A DNA stretch of 64,000 bases from Bacteroidaceae bacterium (GCA_024398495.1 JAKSJA010000007.1:1-64000); one strand, 5' to 3'; shown: positions 24,469-36,413, counted from the stretch's first letter. Numbers and translations: made by a program. Notes: generated by a model from the sequence alone, not told the origin.

Positions 24469-27468
24469 TTAGAATGTTAACTGAGCACCAATAGAATACT
24501 GGCGTGTATTAGGGTAGTTACCCAACGTGATGTTTGAGTCAACTTCTGGGTCATAGCCCTTATAACCAGTGAAGGTCAGAAGGTTACGTCCAATGAAATA
24601 AACCTTAGCACCCTTTATGAAGCCTGTCTTCTGCATGAGGCTTGTTGGGAATGTATAAGAGAGTTGCAGCATCTTCAGACGTACGAATGATGCCTCCTCC
24701 AACAAGTGAGTATCAAATTCCACATCTGCATCTACGGCAGGGATGTCAGTAACCTGTCCCGGAGTAGTCCACATATCAAGCATTGTTGTGCTCTGGTTGT
24801 GAGAAGAAGCAAATGTTCCGTTTTCTGTGAAATAACGCTCATTGTTAATCATGTAACGGTCAAACATTCCCGTAAACTGCAAATCGAGTTGCAAGCCCTT
24901 CCATGCAACAGTAGTCATGGCACCGCCAGACCATGGAGCATATCTTTGCTTGCCAGTCATAACAGCATTGTCTTCTGAGAATATCTTTGTTTCGTTACCA
25001 TTCTTGTCCAGCCATACGTTCTGACCATCACGTGGATCTACATGGCTCCAGCGTACATCGTAGTATTCTCCGTAAGGATGATCAACCTGCATCTTCAGAC
25101 CTGTATTGTTCAATACATACTCGTCAAGACCTTGGAAAAGTTTTGTAATCTTGTTTGCATTATAGTTTCCGTTGATGTTAAGAGTCCACATCCAATCTTT
25201 TGTCTTGATGAGGTCAAAATTGAGAGTAAAGTCAAAACCTCTGTTTCGCATCTCTGCAACATTTCCGACACCACTTGAGAAACCTGTTGTAACAGAATAA
25301 GGTATTGACATTATCATGTCAGAAGTAATCTTATTATAGTATTCCAAGTCGAATGACAGGAAATCGAACACACGACCAGTCAAAGCAAGGTTGAAAGTCT
25401 TGACAGTTTCCCATGTCAAATCAGGGTTTGACGGATTTGCAAGTGCAGTACCACCCTTACCATCATAAATCGGGCCTGTTCCAACAAGGCCAAGAGCATT
25501 GTAAGGGGCAATACCAGAGTTACCAGTAGTACCATAACTTACCTTTACAGCAAGGTCATTGAGCCAAGAGTTTGTCGGCGCCATGAAGTTTTCACGAGAG
25601 ATATTCCACATTGCTGCCGCAGCACCGAATGTTGCCCAATAATGATCTCTGTCAAACAGAGAAGAACCGTCACGGCGAATAGAAAGGTCAACGAAATACT
25701 TGTCATCCAAGTCATAGTTCAACATACCGAACCACGAAAGACGTTTTTCTTCACTAAGAGAATCAGATGAAGGTAGAGTAGCCTTTGCACCTGCGCTCGG
25801 CAACATCAGACGAGGGTCTGTCTGTCCTTCTGTTTCAAGAGAAAACGCACGGTCTTTATTGTACATGTACTCATGGCCTAAGAGAGCAGTGAAATAATGT
25901 CTCTTTGCAATATCGAATTTGTATTCGAGAGTATTTGACACCGTCCAGTTATAATAGCGTTCAAATACTTCGTATGCGTTACCAGCACCTTCAAATGGTC
26001 CTACAGGCAACACCTTGGCTGTTGAACGATAATCAAACCATTCCAAACCTACGTTTGTACGCCAGTTCAACCCCTTGAGAGGATTGATGTTGATGAATGC
26101 ATTTTCCGTAATACGTGTATTGTCACGGGTTGAAGGCTGAATCTCTGACAGATAATATGGGTTGTAATAATCCATCATCGAAAAATAATCATAGCGATTA
26201 CCAAAGCCTTCAAACGTACTGTTTGCATAGTCAACAGAACCATCTTCTCTGTATTTCAAACCGAGAATCTCGTTGTAAGTCTGAACAGGAATATAAGTAC
26301 GTGAAGCAAACACCTTATTATATACGGAGTTTGAAGTTGTTCCGAATGCAGATGTACCATACTTCTTATAAGATAGACCAGTGTTAGTACCTACCTTCAG
26401 CCAAGAATTGATGTTAGCCTCAATGTTTGCACGCAGGGTCTCACGGCGAAGATTTGAGTCATCCATGATACCGTCCATCGTGTAGTGTCCGTATGAGAGC
26501 AAGTATGTAAACATATCACTACCACCAACTATGCTGGCATCAACTTGAGATGTAGGCGCAGAACCGCCAAAGAACACGTCTGACCAGTCTGTTGAAATAC
26601 CATATTTATTATAGTATGCCTTCATTGCCTGGAAATCAGCATCATTCTTCTTGCCCGGATCTGCCAACTCCTGGAAGTCGAGCCACTGATTGGCATTCAT
26701 CATCGTCACCTTGTCACCCGTCATCTTGGAAACACCGTACTGTGCACCGATGGTGATGGTAGGAGTCTGTCCTGCCTTACCTCTCTTAGATGTGAGAATC
26801 AACACACCATTTGCAGCACGAGAACCATAAATGGCTGTAGCGGATGCATCTTTCAACACTGTCATTGAAGCAATGTCGTTAGGGTTCAATGCATTGAAAG
26901 CATCAGAAGTGATTTCACTACCATCAAGGATATACAAAGGACTTGTTGAAGCATTGATGGAAGTGACGCCACGGATACGCATGCTTACGCTTGCAGATGG
27001 CTCACCGGAAGAGGTAAACACCTGCAGACCTGCAACTTCACCCTGAAGAGCATCACCGATATTTGCTATAGGTCGGTTTTCAAACTTATCGGAAGTCACA
27101 GTTTCGACAGAACCCGCAATTGTTCCGAGTTTCTTTGCAGAACCATAACCTGTAACTACAAGTGCGTCCAAAGCCTGTGCTGAAGTTGTCAACACAACGT
27201 TCATCTTCGGCTTTGCAGTTACGATAGCACTTTCATAACCCACATACGAAATCTGAAGTTTCGCAGAGCCTTTTGGTACGGTAATCTTGAAATTACCGTT
27301 CAGGTCAGTAACTGTTGCTGTCTTTGTTCCGACAACGGTAACAGTGGCACCGATAACCGCCTCACCGTCTTCTTTACTCACAACAGTACCAGTAACCTGA
27401 ATCTGTGCATAACCTATCCCTACACAGAGGAACAGCAAGGCACACATCATTGTTAATCTTTTCTTCAT
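24469..27468 (-). CDS. SusC/RagA TonB-linked outer-membrane transporter
   Basis: This 999-residue transporter takes up substrate handed over by SusD, powered by TonB-ExbBD. It has a signal peptide (1-21), an N-terminal carboxypeptidase-D regulatory-like domain (about 24-95, with GATVTVVGTKTATVTDLNGNF), a plug (about 105-225, including LQVFTSSGEPS and VLKDASATAIYGSRAANGV), and a beta barrel to the C-terminus ending YSIGAQLTF. The gene is followed by SusD and a lipoprotein. Next to secreted peptidases, it is a good candidate for a RagA-like oligopeptide importer, which is inference. Confidence 0.97.
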   Translation of the reverse strand: MKKRLTMMCALLFLCVGIGYAQIQVTGTVVSKEDGEAVIGATVTVVGTKTATVTDLNGNFKITVPKGSAKLQISYVGYESAIVTAKPKMNVVLTTSAQALDALVVTGYGSAKKLGTIAGSVETVTSDKFENRPIANIGDALQGEVAGLQVFTSSGEPSASVSMRIRGVTSINASTSPLYILDGSEITSDAFNALNPNDIASMTVLKDASATAIYGSRAANGVLILTSKRGKAGQTPTITIGAQYGVSKMTGDKVTMMNANQWLDFQELADPGKKNDADFQAMKAYYNKYGISTDWSDVFFGGSAPTSQVDASIVGGSDMFTYLLSYGHYTMDGIMDDSNLRRETLRANIEANINSWLKVGTNTGLSYKKYGTSAFGTTSNSVYNKVFASRTYIPVQTYNEILGLKYREDGSVDYANSTFEGFGNRYDYFSMMDYYNPYYLSEIQPSTRDNTRITENAFININPLKGLNWRTNVGLEWFDYRSTAKVLPVGPFEGAGNAYEVFERYYNWTVSNTLEYKFDIAKRHYFTALLGHEYMYNKDRAFSLETEGQTDPRLMLPSAGAKATLPSSDSLSEEKRLSWFGMLNYDLDDKYFVDLSIRRDGSSLFDRDHYWATFGAAAAMWNISRENFMAPTNSWLNDLAVKVSYGTTGNSGIAPYNALGLVGTGPIYDGKGGTALANPSNPDLTWETVKTFNLALTGRVFDFLSFDLEYYNKITSDMIMSIPYSVTTGFSSGVGNVAEMRNRGFDFTLNFDLIKTKDWMWTLNINGNYNANKITKLFQGLDEYVLNNTGLKMQVDHPYGEYYDVRWSHVDPRDGQNVWLDKNGNETKIFSEDNAVMTGKQRYAPWSGGAMTTVAWKGLQLDLQFTGMFDRYMINNERYFTENGTFASSHNQSTTMLDMWTTPGQVTDIPAVDADVEFDTHLLEEASFVRLKMLQLSYTFPTSLMQKTGFIKGAKVYFIGRNLLTFTGYKGYDPEVDSNITLGNYPNTRQYSIGAQLTF

Positions 27469-27574
27469 AATTACTGAATTAAAAATAAAGTTTATAATTT
27501 CAAATAAATTCGTTTTTCGTTTACAAATAACAAGATTCTATCCCAAAACAACCAAATATACCATTTTGAGCCTA

Positions 27575-27606
27575 CAAAGTTAGATATTTTTTTATTCCCA
27601 AACAAC
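27575..27606 (-). promoter_or_regulatory. Probable promoter of the SusC unit (GTTG-N20-TAACTTTG)
   Basis: On the minus strand TAACTTTG (27582-27575) has a GTTG at the -33 position (27606-27603), one mismatch from consensus, with a 20-base spacer. The leader to the SusC ATG is about 100 nt. The remaining bases of the divergent gap (27607-27787) are AT-rich and hold nothing I recognise. Confidence 0.55.
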
Positions 27607-27787
27607 TTTTTGATTAAAAAAACATAAAAAACACGATAAAAAAGTCAAAAAGACACATAAAACTGTAACAAATCTTATCGCAATACAACATTGAATCATT
27701 CGCAAATAGGGCCGTATTATTTACATATAAGGTATTCTCAGCAGAAAGTTGATGCTGTAGGTGCTCTGACGAAAAAACTCGGAATCA

Positions 27788-27819
27788 TTTGGCTTTATCC
27801 TTGAATTGCACTAATTTTG
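27788..27819 (+). promoter_or_regulatory. valS promoter (TTTG-N20-TAATTTTG), related to the palindromic-repeat promoter
   Basis: TTTG at 27788-27791 and TAATTTTG at 27812-27819 are 20 bases apart. Across the 32 bases, all but three spacer positions match the galM and mutA promoters that lie in the palindromic repeats. No repeat arms are visible here. Confidence 0.8.
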
Positions 27820-27838
27820 CATGCAAAAACAGACAGAT

Positions 27839-30457
27839 ATGGAACTATCAAAAAATTACAATCCGAAAGATGTAGAAAACAAATGGTATCAGTATTGGTT
27901 GGACAACAAACTCTTTTCGTCAAAACCTGACGGGAGAGAGCCTTATACAATAGTAATTCCGCCACCAAACGTGACGGGCGTACTGCACATGGGGCACATG
28001 CTGAACAATACCATTCAGGACATTCTCGTACGCAAGGCACGCATGGACGGCAAGAACGCCTGCTGGGTACCGGGTACAGACCATGCAAGCATTGCGACAG
28101 AAGCAAAGGTAGTGAACAAACTGGCTGAAGAAGGCATAAAGAAAACCGACCTGACACGTGACGAGTTCATGAAACACGCATGGGCATGGACGGACAAGCA
28201 TGGCGGCATAATCCTGAAACAACTGCGCAAGCTCGGTGCCAGTTGCGACTGGGACCGTACAGCCTTTACCATGGACGAGGAACGTTCAAAGAGTGTCATA
28301 AAAGTTTTCGTTGACCTTTACAACAAAGGACTCATCTATCGTGGTGTCCGCATGGTAAACTGGGATCCGAAGGCACTTACTGCCCTCTCTGATGAGGAGG
28401 TTATATATAAGGAGGAACACAGCAAACTGTATTATCTGCGTTATTATGTGGAGGGTGAAGACAAGTATGCCGTCGTTGCCACGACACGTCCAGAGACAAT
28501 AATGGGCGACACGGCAATGTGCATAAACCCTAAAGACCCGAAGAACACATGGCTGAAAGGCAAGAAGGTGATAGTTCCTCTCGTAAACCGTGTCATCCCT
28601 GTCATTGAAGACGAATATGTTGATATTGAGTTTGGTACAGGATGTCTGAAGGTGACACCTGCCCATGATGTCAACGACTATATGCTCGGCGACAAACACA
28701 ACCTTGAGACGATAGACATTTTCAATGACAACGGCACCATTGCTGAAGCAGCAGGGATGTACGTAGGCATGGACCGTTTCGATGTCCGCAAGAAGATAAC
28801 AGAAGACCTTGACGCAGCAGGACTGCTTGAGAAGACGGAAGACTATGTAAACAAAGTTGGCTATTCGGAACGCACTGGCGTGGCAATAGAGCCTAAACTA
28901 TCTATGCAATGGTTCCTATCAATGAAACATTTTGCCGATATGGCATTGCCTCCTGTGATGAATGATGAGATATGTTTCCATCCTGCAAAATACAAGGTGA
29001 CATACAAAAACTGGCTTGAAAACATCAAGGACTGGTGTATATCACGCCAGTTATGGTGGGGACACAGGATTCCTGCCTACTATCTGCCGGAAGGTGGGTT
29101 CGTAGTGGCTGAGACCGCAGAGGAGGCTTTGAAACTTGCACAGGCAAAAGGCAGCAAGGTGACTTCTGCTGACGAATTGAAACAGGATGAAGATGCTCTC
29201 GACACATGGTTCTCATCATGGCTATGGCCTATAAGCCTGTTCAACGGTATAAACAATCCGGGCAATGATGAAATAAAATACTACTACCCTACCTCATGTC
29301 TTGTTACTGGTCCGGACATCATCTTCTTTTGGGTTGCCAGAATGATTATGGCAGGATATGAGTACATGGGAACATTCCCATTCAAGAACGTATATTTCAC
29401 AGGTATCGTACGCGATAAACTGGGTAGAAAGATGAGCAAGTCATTGGGCAATTCCCCTGACCCGCTTGAACTGATAGAGAAATTCGGTGCTGACGGAGTA
29501 CGCATGGGAATGTTACTGTCTGCCCCTGCCGGCAATGACATATTGTTCGACGAGGCATTGTGTCAACAAGGCTCCGCATTCTGCAACAAGATATGGAACG
29601 CATTCCGACTGATACAAGGATGGGAAGTGAGCAACGACATACAGCAACCAGACAGCAACAAGGTTTCCATCAAATGGTTTGATGCAAAACTGAAAGAACA
29701 GGTTGCTGAGATTGAAGACTTATACAGCAAATACCGCCTGAGCGAAGCATTGATGGCAGCATTCAAACTGTTCACGGATGAATTTTCAGGATGGTATCTG
29801 GAGATGATAAAACCACAGTATCAGAAACCTATCGACAAGGACACTTACGATGCGACATTTAGATTTTTCGAGATACTGATGAAAATTCTCCATCCGTTCA
29901 TGCCGTTCATAACGGAAGAGTTGTATCAACAACTTACGCTGAACAAATGTGGCAGTATCATGACGGCAACACTGCAACTTGGGAAGACCACAACTGACGA
30001 GGTGGCTTTATTGAAAGATGTGGAGACAATGAAGCAGATTGTAGCTGGCATCAGAGCTATCCGCAACTCAAAGAACATACCTCCGAAAGAGCCACTGACA
30101 TTGCAGACGGCAGGAGAAGTGCAACTCGCAGACCTCATCAGCAAAATGGCGAATGTGTCTGAGATAAAGGTTGTGGAACAAAAAGACGAATCGGCTTCTA
30201 CGTTCATGGTGGGCACGACAGAATTTGCCGTACCTATAGGACAGTTCATGGATACTGATGCTGAAATAGAAAAACTGGAAGCACAGTTGCAGCATCTTGA
30301 AGGATTCCTCATTGGCATCGAAAAGAAACTGTCAAACGAAAAGTTTGTGGCAAATGCACCTCAGGCTGTAGTGGAACTGGAGCGCAAAAAGAAGGCAGAC
30401 TCCGAAACCAAGATTGCCGCAATAAAAGAATCTCTGGCAAAACTGAAGAAACAATGA
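27839..30457 (+). CDS. valS: Valyl-tRNA synthetase
   Basis: This class I synthetase charges tRNA-Val. The start at 27839 gives 872 residues beginning [20 protein letters not shown]. An in-frame ATG at 27821 is only 1 base after the -7 box and cannot be in the transcript, so it is rejected. The HIGH motif is HMGH at 50-53 in [11 protein letters not shown], the KMSKS motif is at 531-535, the editing domain is near 200-330 ([13 protein letters not shown]), and a C-terminal coiled coil covers about 805-870. Its stop overlaps the start of the next gene by 4 bases (ATGA). Confidence 0.98.
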   Translation: MELSKNYNPKDVENKWYQYWLDNKLFSSKPDGREPYTIVIPPPNVTGVLHMGHMLNNTIQDILVRKARMDGKNACWVPGTDHASIATEAKVVNKLAEEGIKKTDLTRDEFMKHAWAWTDKHGGIILKQLRKLGASCDWDRTAFTMDEERSKSVIKVFVDLYNKGLIYRGVRMVNWDPKALTALSDEEVIYKEEHSKLYYLRYYVEGEDKYAVVATTRPETIMGDTAMCINPKDPKNTWLKGKKVIVPLVNRVIPVIEDEYVDIEFGTGCLKVTPAHDVNDYMLGDKHNLETIDIFNDNGTIAEAAGMYVGMDRFDVRKKITEDLDAAGLLEKTEDYVNKVGYSERTGVAIEPKLSMQWFLSMKHFADMALPPVMNDEICFHPAKYKVTYKNWLENIKDWCISRQLWWGHRIPAYYLPEGGFVVAETAEEALKLAQAKGSKVTSADELKQDEDALDTWFSSWLWPISLFNGINNPGNDEIKYYYPTSCLVTGPDIIFFWVARMIMAGYEYMGTFPFKNVYFTGIVRDKLGRKMSKSLGNSPDPLELIEKFGADGVRMGMLLSAPAGNDILFDEALCQQGSAFCNKIWNAFRLIQGWEVSNDIQQPDSNKVSIKWFDAKLKEQVAEIEDLYSKYRLSEALMAAFKLFTDEFSGWYLEMIKPQYQKPIDKDTYDATFRFFEILMKILHPFMPFITEELYQQLTLNKCGSIMTATLQLGKTTTDEVALLKDVETMKQIVAGIRAIRNSKNIPPKEPLTLQTAGEVQLADLISKMANVSEIKVVEQKDESASTFMVGTTEFAVPIGQFMDTDAEIEKLEAQLQHLEGFLIGIEKKLSNEKFVANAPQAVVELERKKKADSETKIAAIKESLAKLKKQ

Positions 30458-31770
30458 AACAGAAAAGATTCTTTCTCAACGAAGATGAACGGATAACACA
30501 GTGGTACAACATCGTGGCTGACATGAAAACGAAGCCACAGCAGATGCTCAACCCACAGACAAAGAAGCCCGTCACCATTGATGAATTGAGCAAGATATTT
30601 GCAACGGAATGCAGCAGACAGGAACTGGACACGCAAAATGCGTGGATAGACATACCAGAAGAGGTATTGGATATATACAGTACATACCGTTCCACTCCGC
30701 TGGTACGCGCATACGGTCTTGAGAAAGTTCTTGACACTCCGGCACACATATATTTCAAAAACGAGAGTGTGAACCCATTAGGGTCGCACAAGATAAATTC
30801 TGCGCTCGCACAATGCTATTACTGCAAGAAAGAAGGAATAACAAATGTCACCACAGAAACCGGTGCCGGTCAATGGGGAATGGCACTGGCATACGCAGCA
30901 AAATCATTCGGGCTGGAAGCGGCTGTATATCAAGTGAAAATCAGTTACAACCAAAAGCCATACCGCCGCATACTGATGCAGACATTCGGAGCGCAGGTAA
31001 TAGCGTCTCCATCTATGTCAACACGTGCTGGCAAAGATATTCTGACACGTGACCCGAACCATAACGGCTCACTTGGTACAGCAATATCAGAGGCTATAGA
31101 ACTGGCGTCATCCACACCAGAAAGATGCAAATACACTCTCGGGTCTGTCATGAACCATGTAAGCCTTCACCAGACAATAATAGGTCTTGAGGCAGAGAAG
31201 CAGATGGAAATGGCAGGAGAATATCCGGATATGGTAATAGCATGTTTCGGAGGAGGTAGCAATTTCGGAGGAATCGCCTTTCCTTTCATGCGGCACAATA
31301 TCCTCGAAGACAAGAACACAGCATTCATAGCTGCAGAACCGGCATGTTGTCCAAAGATTACCAAGGGAGAATTCCGTTACGACTTCGGCGATGAAGCAGG
31401 GAAGACACCACTCATACCAATGTTTACACTCGGTCACGAATTCAAACCAGCAAATATCCATGCAGGAGGACTACGGTATCATGGCGCAGGTGCAATAGTA
31501 TCGGAACTGGCAAAAGAAGGACTGCTTTCTGGCGTGGACATACCGCAAACGGAGAGTTTCAGCGCAGGATTGTTGTTTGCAAGCAGCGAAGGCATAATAC
31601 CCGCACCAGAGAGTTGCCATGCTATTGCAGCAACGATACGCGAAGCGAAACGATGCAAGGAAGAAGGAAAGAAAAAAGTATTGCTCTTCTGCTTGACAGG
31701 ACACGGACTGATGGATGCCACAGCATACGAACAATACATCAACGGAGACTTGATTGACTACAATCTATAG
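30454..31770 (+). CDS. TrpB2-type tryptophan synthase beta-like protein
   Basis: This 438-residue PLP enzyme has the long N-terminal extension of the TrpB2 class rather than the canonical TrpB. The PLP lysine is Lys113 in [13 protein letters not shown], and the cofactor-phosphate loop is in [10 protein letters not shown]. TrpB2 proteins catalyse indole plus serine to tryptophan, or related beta-replacement reactions, in the absence of a TrpA partner. No trpA or other tryptophan gene is next to it, and the true substrate is unknown. It overlaps valS by an ATGA junction and is likely to be co-transcribed with it. Confidence 0.93.
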   Translation: MKQKRFFLNEDERITQWYNIVADMKTKPQQMLNPQTKKPVTIDELSKIFATECSRQELDTQNAWIDIPEEVLDIYSTYRSTPLVRAYGLEKVLDTPAHIYFKNESVNPLGSHKINSALAQCYYCKKEGITNVTTETGAGQWGMALAYAAKSFGLEAAVYQVKISYNQKPYRRILMQTFGAQVIASPSMSTRAGKDILTRDPNHNGSLGTAISEAIELASSTPERCKYTLGSVMNHVSLHQTIIGLEAEKQMEMAGEYPDMVIACFGGGSNFGGIAFPFMRHNILEDKNTAFIAAEPACCPKITKGEFRYDFGDEAGKTPLIPMFTLGHEFKPANIHAGGLRYHGAGAIVSELAKEGLLSGVDIPQTESFSAGLLFASSEGIIPAPESCHAIAATIREAKRCKEEGKKKVLLFCLTGHGLMDATAYEQYINGDLIDYNL

Positions 31771-31794
31771 AAATAAGGCGTTCACAAAAAAAAT

Positions 31795-31821
31795 GAAGGC
31801 TCACAACCAATGTGAGCCTTC
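31795..31821. terminator. Bidirectional terminator between trpB2 and the Sel1-repeat gene
   Basis: An 11-bp stem (31795-31805 with 31811-31821) is flanked by A and T runs on both sides, placed between two convergent genes. It serves both the valS-trpB2 unit and the mutA-mutB-Sel1 unit. Confidence 0.9.
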
Positions 31822-31828
31822 GTTTTGA

Positions 31829-32374
31829 TTATTTCTTTTCGTATTTCTTCATGAAATCTTCCATGTACTGATTTGAAAAGCCGAGTGCCTTAGCAAGGCG
31901 ATAAAAATAAGCAGCCTTATCTTTATCCTTTTTTACGCCACGTTTCTTTTCATAACAGCGACCAATCTGATAAATGGCTTCTGCATCTCCCAGTTCTGCT
32001 GCCTGTGAATAGTAGTCGAATGCTTTTGCATAGTCTTTCTTCACACCGTATGCTTTCGGAAAATATGTATAGATATTCCCCACACAGCGTAAGGAAACCT
32101 CATCACCACCCTTAGCAGCTTTCTCGTACCACACGAGAGCAACAGGCAGATTTTTCTCAACACCCTGTCCATTCTCGTAACAGATGGCAAGATTTCTCAT
32201 TGCTTTCAAATTACCTTGCACTGCAGCCTCATTAAAATTTTCGACAGCCTTTGCATAGTTTGCCTTCTCATAATGCAGAAGACCAGCATTATACAAATTC
32301 TCTGTGGTAGAATCCTGTGCCTGTACGGCTGACATCATCATTGCTGCAACAGCAATCAAAAACAACTTTTTCAT
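31829..32374 (-). CDS. Secreted Sel1-repeat protein
   Basis: With the ATG at 32374 this is a 181-residue protein with signal peptide MKKLFLIAVAAMMMSAVQA. An alternative ATG at 32386 forms an ATGA overlap with the mutB stop, which favours translational coupling, so the exact start is open. The mature part has four Sel1-like repeats, such as NYAKAVENFNEAAVQGNLKA and DYAKAFDYYSQAAELGDAEA, which fold as a helical scaffold for protein contacts. No partner is known. It is the last gene of the methylmalonyl-CoA mutase unit, although the functional link is unclear. Confidence 0.88.
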   Translation of the reverse strand: MKKLFLIAVAAMMMSAVQAQDSTTENLYNAGLLHYEKANYAKAVENFNEAAVQGNLKAMRNLAICYENGQGVEKNLPVALVWYEKAAKGGDEVSLRCVGNIYTYFPKAYGVKKDYAKAFDYYSQAAELGDAEAIYQIGRCYEKKRGVKKDKDKAAYFYRLAKALGFSNQYMEDFMKKYEKK

Positions 32375-32382
32375 AATGTCAA

Positions 32383-34548
32383 TCATTTATCAAGTAATAT
32401 CTTCAATATCTCGACAGCAGCCTGTGCCACATTGGTACCAGGACCGAAGATAGCGGCAACGCCTGCCTTATAGAGGAAGTCATAGTCCTGTGCAGGGATG
32501 ACACCACCTGCGATGACCATGATATCTTCACGACCTAACTTCTTCAATTCATCAATGAGTTGAGGAACGAGAGTCTTGTGACCAGCAGCCAGAGAACTTA
32601 CTCCGACAACATGGACATCATTTTCGACAGCCTCACGTGCAGCTTCTGCCGGAGTCTGGAACAATGGTCCCATATCAACGTCGAAACCACAGTCGGCATA
32701 GCCTGTTGCTACAACTTTTGCACCACGGTCATGGCCATCCTGTCCCATCTTTGCAATGAATATACGTGGACGGCGACCTTCCTTCTGTGCAAACTCATCT
32801 GTGAGGTTACAAGCTTCCTTGAAGATTGTATCACCTTTACTTTCTGCTGAATACACGCCTGATATAGTTTTTATTATTGCTTTGTATCGTCCAACAACTG
32901 CCTCGCACGCATCAGATATTTCACCGAGAGTACAACGCAGACCTGCAGCCTTGACAGCGAGGTCGAGAAGATTCTGTTCGCTCTTCTTACCATCCTTGAA
33001 TTCCTGAACACATGCAGTGATAGCAGCGAGAGCCTTCTTGCAAGCCTCCTCATCACGTTCTGCTTTCAGTTTCTTCAGACCTTCTTCCTGCTGTACACGT
33101 ACTGCCGTATTGTCCACCTCAAGGATGTCGATAGGGTCCTCGTGGTCAAGACGATACTTATTTGTACCAATGATAGTCTGATTGCCAGAGTCTATACGAG
33201 CCTGAGCACGTGCTGCAGCTTCCTCAATACGCATCTTAGGGAGTCCCGTCTCTATAGCCTTTGCCATACCACCCAGTTTCTCTATTTCCTGAATGTGAGC
33301 CCAAGCCTTGTCAACAAGTTCCTGTGTCAGTGTCTCAACATAGTAAGAACCTGCCCATGGGTCTATCTGTTTGCATACAAGTGTCTCATTCTGAATATAT
33401 ATCTGCGTGTTACGTGCGATACGTGCAGAGAAGTCAGTAGGCAGTGCGATAGCCTCATCAAGAGCATTGGTATGCAGAGACTGAGTATGTCCGAGCACTG
33501 CTGCCATTGCCTCAATACAAGTACGACCAACGTTGTTGAATGGATCCTGTTCCGTAAGTGACCATCCTGATGTCTGTGAGTGAGTACGCAGAGCCATTGA
33601 CTTAGGGTCTTTAGCACCGAATGATTTTACAATCTTTGCCCACAACAGACGACCGGCACGCATCTTTGCAATCTCCATGAAGTGGTTCATACCTATTGCC
33701 CAGAAGAATGACAGACGCGGAGCAAAAGCATCAATGTCAATACCAGCATTGATACCGGCACGCAGATAATCCATACCGTCAGCAAGTGTATAAGCCAACT
33801 CAATGTCGGCAGTAGCGCCAGCCTCCTGCATGTGATAACCAGAGATAGATATTGAGTTGAACTTCGGCATGTTCTGTGAGGTATATTCAAATATATCTGC
33901 AATAATCTTCATTGAGAATGAAGGTGGGTAGATATATGTATTACGCACCATAAACTCCTTGAGAATATCATTCTGGATGGTACCTGCCATCTCTTCAAGT
34001 TTTGCGCCCTGTTCCAAACCTGCATTGATGTAGAATGCCAAGATAGGAAGTACGGCACCGTTCATCGTCATTGACACAGACATCTTTGCAAGAGGAATAC
34101 CCTCAAAAAGACGCTGCATGTTCGGAAGAGAACAGATGCTTACGCCAGCCTTACCAACATCACCGACAACACGTTCATTATCCGGGTCATAGCCACGATG
34201 TGTTGGAAGGTCGAATGCAACGGAAAGTCCTTTCTGTCCTGATGCCAGATTGCGGCGATAGAATGCATTTGATTCCTCTGCAGTAGAGAAACCTGCGTAC
34301 TGACGTATTGTCCACGGACGGAACGGATACATCATTGAATAAGGACCGCGAAGGAAAGGAGGAAGACCTGCTGCAAAACCGAGATGCTCCATACCTTCCA
34401 AATCTTCTTTCGTATATACTGGGCGGATATCAATCTGCTCCGGTGTGCGCCAGTTGGCAGTGATACCGTTTTCCTTTTGCCATTGCTGGCCATTCTCTGC
34501 CTTTATTCCAGAGAAAATGTCTATATTTTTAAATTCTTTACGTGCCAT
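32383..34548 (-). CDS. mutB: Methylmalonyl-CoA mutase large subunit
   Basis: This 721-residue B12-dependent subunit carries out succinyl-CoA to (R)-methylmalonyl-CoA isomerisation, a step of propionate formation or breakdown. The substrate TIM-barrel domain occupies about 1-560, with [26 protein letters not shown] and [19 protein letters not shown]. The C-terminal cobalamin domain (about 590-715) has the [16 protein letters not shown] motif, whose histidine is the axial cobalt ligand. It directly follows mutA, separated by 2 bases. Motifs and length are complete. Confidence 0.97.
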   Translation of the reverse strand: MARKEFKNIDIFSGIKAENGQQWQKENGITANWRTPEQIDIRPVYTKEDLEGMEHLGFAAGLPPFLRGPYSMMYPFRPWTIRQYAGFSTAEESNAFYRRNLASGQKGLSVAFDLPTHRGYDPDNERVVGDVGKAGVSICSLPNMQRLFEGIPLAKMSVSMTMNGAVLPILAFYINAGLEQGAKLEEMAGTIQNDILKEFMVRNTYIYPPSFSMKIIADIFEYTSQNMPKFNSISISGYHMQEAGATADIELAYTLADGMDYLRAGINAGIDIDAFAPRLSFFWAIGMNHFMEIAKMRAGRLLWAKIVKSFGAKDPKSMALRTHSQTSGWSLTEQDPFNNVGRTCIEAMAAVLGHTQSLHTNALDEAIALPTDFSARIARNTQIYIQNETLVCKQIDPWAGSYYVETLTQELVDKAWAHIQEIEKLGGMAKAIETGLPKMRIEEAAARAQARIDSGNQTIIGTNKYRLDHEDPIDILEVDNTAVRVQQEEGLKKLKAERDEEACKKALAAITACVQEFKDGKKSEQNLLDLAVKAAGLRCTLGEISDACEAVVGRYKAIIKTISGVYSAESKGDTIFKEACNLTDEFAQKEGRRPRIFIAKMGQDGHDRGAKVVATGYADCGFDVDMGPLFQTPAEAAREAVENDVHVVGVSSLAAGHKTLVPQLIDELKKLGREDIMVIAGGVIPAQDYDFLYKAGVAAIFGPGTNVAQAAVEILKILLDK

Positions 34549-34550
34549 AA

Positions 34551-36413
34551 TCAGATTCCCATTTTTTCATTAAGTGATTTAAGAGTATCAAGTTGGTTGC
34601 TGCGGACATGGATGAAGTTTTCGATGCCTTCCTTCTGAAGGTCTTCCATACAAGCCGGTGCGCCAGCAACTATAAAGATAGCACGATTGTCAAGAGCCTT
34701 GAATGCAGGAACTGCATATTCAGCATATTCATCATCGCTTGAACAGAGAACAACAATGTCTGCCTTTGCTTTCATTGCTGCTTCAACACCTTCCTCTATC
34801 GTCTTGAATCCAAGATTATCCACTACCTTGTACCCTGCAGCTGCAAGGAAGTTGCAAGAGAACTGTGCACGTGCCTGACGCATTGCCAGATTACCGATAG
34901 TAAGCATGAATGCCACAGGTTGCTTTGTTGCACTTTCTGTTTTCAGACGCAGAGCTTCGAAATCTGATGCCATACGTGAGAAATCAAGAACCTTTATTCC
35001 TGTTTCACACTTGTCACCATCCGCATGACAGCAGCATTTGCATGTCATCGGCTTTTTGCCTTCGCTGACTTCTGTGAAGTTAGGGAACTGGTTTGTACCG
35101 AGCATGAACTCTTTACGTTTTGCAGCCGCAGCATGACGAGCAGCATTTGTCTCACAGATGTCTTCCTGTACCTTGCTGTCAAGAGTTGCCTTCAGGAAAC
35201 CGCCTGTTGCCTCTGTTTCGAGGAACAGTTTCCAAGCCTGCTCTGCGATAGACTTCGTAAGATTCTCAACATAGTAAGAACCACCGGCAACATCCACAAT
35301 CTTGTCAAAATGAGCCTCTTCCTTGAGCAACAACTGCTGATTGCGTGCAATACGCTCAGCAAACTCTGTAGGGACTTCGTATGGTTTGTCAAATGGAGTC
35401 ACCACCATCGAATCAACATTTGCCAGAGCAGCAGACATTGACTCTGTCTGACTGCGGAGAAGATTTACATAACTGTCAAATACTGTCTGATTGAAAGATG
35501 TTGTATTTGCACATACATTCATCTTGCATGCACAATCGCATTTTGGTTCATACTGCTTTACTATCTGTGCCCAAAGCATACGTGCTGCACGGAACTTTGC
35601 TATCTCCATGAAATAGTTTACGCTGACACCCATATTGAACTTGATACGGCATGCCGCTTCTGTAGGTTCCACACCAGCATCAACCATCTGCTGCAGATAC
35701 TCATTACCCCAAGCAAGTGCATAGCCGAGTTCCTGATAGATATAACATCCCGCATCAACGAGAGCAGCACTGTTTACTGAAATACAACGATATTTAGGTA
35801 AATCCTTCAACACTGCGATAAGTTCAGCACCTGTCTTGATAAGGTCAGACTTATCAGCACCTCTTGTCATGATGGCGTGTATCGGGTCGAAATTGATTGA
35901 GCCCACACACTTTGCCATGTCATAACCCTGTTCCTTATAATAAGCAACGAGAATCTGTGCCAACTCAACGCATTTCTTTGGACAAGTACAGAAGTTCACT
36001 TCAACACATTCAGCCTTGATACCGTTCATCAAAGTTGCAATGTTTTCCTTCGTTACCATTTCCGGTTTCATTTGGAAACCCAGAGAGTCCACACCCTTGT
36101 TGAGAATGTCAAGAGCCTTCGCATTGGCAGCCTTCAAATCTTCAACGGCAATATTCTGGCGGACATACCAGATGTTATTGTCTTTCTTGTTTCCACGTAC
36201 AAATGGAAACTCACCCGGCAACGCATTTACAGAAGGACATCCTTCAAGGTCTTCCTTCATGTAGAAAGGTTGCACATTGAAACCTTCGTTTGTTCTCCAA
36301 ACGAGTCGCTTCTGGAAATCAGCACCTTTCAAATCGACCTCAATCTTATCAAGCCATTCCTGCTTCGAAGGTGCCGTAAAATCAGAAAACAGTTTTTCTT
36401 TCTTTTGTGACAT
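34551..36413 (-). CDS. mutA: Methylmalonyl-CoA mutase small subunit
   Basis: This 620-residue subunit is the non-catalytic partner of MutB in the heterodimer. Its barrel domain includes [25 protein letters not shown] and [28 protein letters not shown], and the C-terminal cobalamin-like domain lacks the DxHxxG ligand motif, as is normal for the small subunit. A Cys-rich insert [15 protein letters not shown] (about 474-488) is unusual. It is the first gene of the mutA-mutB-Sel1 unit and is transcribed from a promoter in palindromic repeat copy 2. Confidence 0.97.
   Translation of the reverse strand: MSQKKEKLFSDFTAPSKQEWLDKIEVDLKGADFQKRLVWRTNEGFNVQPFYMKEDLEGCPSVNALPGEFPFVRGNKKDNNIWYVRQNIAVEDLKAANAKALDILNKGVDSLGFQMKPEMVTKENIATLMNGIKAECVEVNFCTCPKKCVELAQILVAYYKEQGYDMAKCVGSINFDPIHAIMTRGADKSDLIKTGAELIAVLKDLPKYRCISVNSAALVDAGCYIYQELGYALAWGNEYLQQMVDAGVEPTEAACRIKFNMGVSVNYFMEIAKFRAARMLWAQIVKQYEPKCDCACKMNVCANTTSFNQTVFDSYVNLLRSQTESMSAALANVDSMVVTPFDKPYEVPTEFAERIARNQQLLLKEEAHFDKIVDVAGGSYYVENLTKSIAEQAWKLFLETEATGGFLKATLDSKVQEDICETNAARHAAAAKRKEFMLGTNQFPNFTEVSEGKKPMTCKCCCHADGDKCETGIKVLDFSRMASDFEALRLKTESATKQPVAFMLTIGNLAMRQARAQFSCNFLAAAGYKVVDNLGFKTIEEGVEAAMKAKADIVVLCSSDDEYAEYAVPAFKALDNRAIFIVAGAPACMEDLQKEGIENFIHVRSNQLDTLKSLNEKMGI

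Noticed and set aside
22000..27468. Starch-utilisation (sus) locus
   Set aside because: There is a SusC/SusD pair but no amylase or any other glycoside hydrolase, and the neighbours are peptidases.
27821..27838. valS start at the first ATG
   Set aside because: It lies 1 base after the -7 box and therefore upstream of the transcription start.
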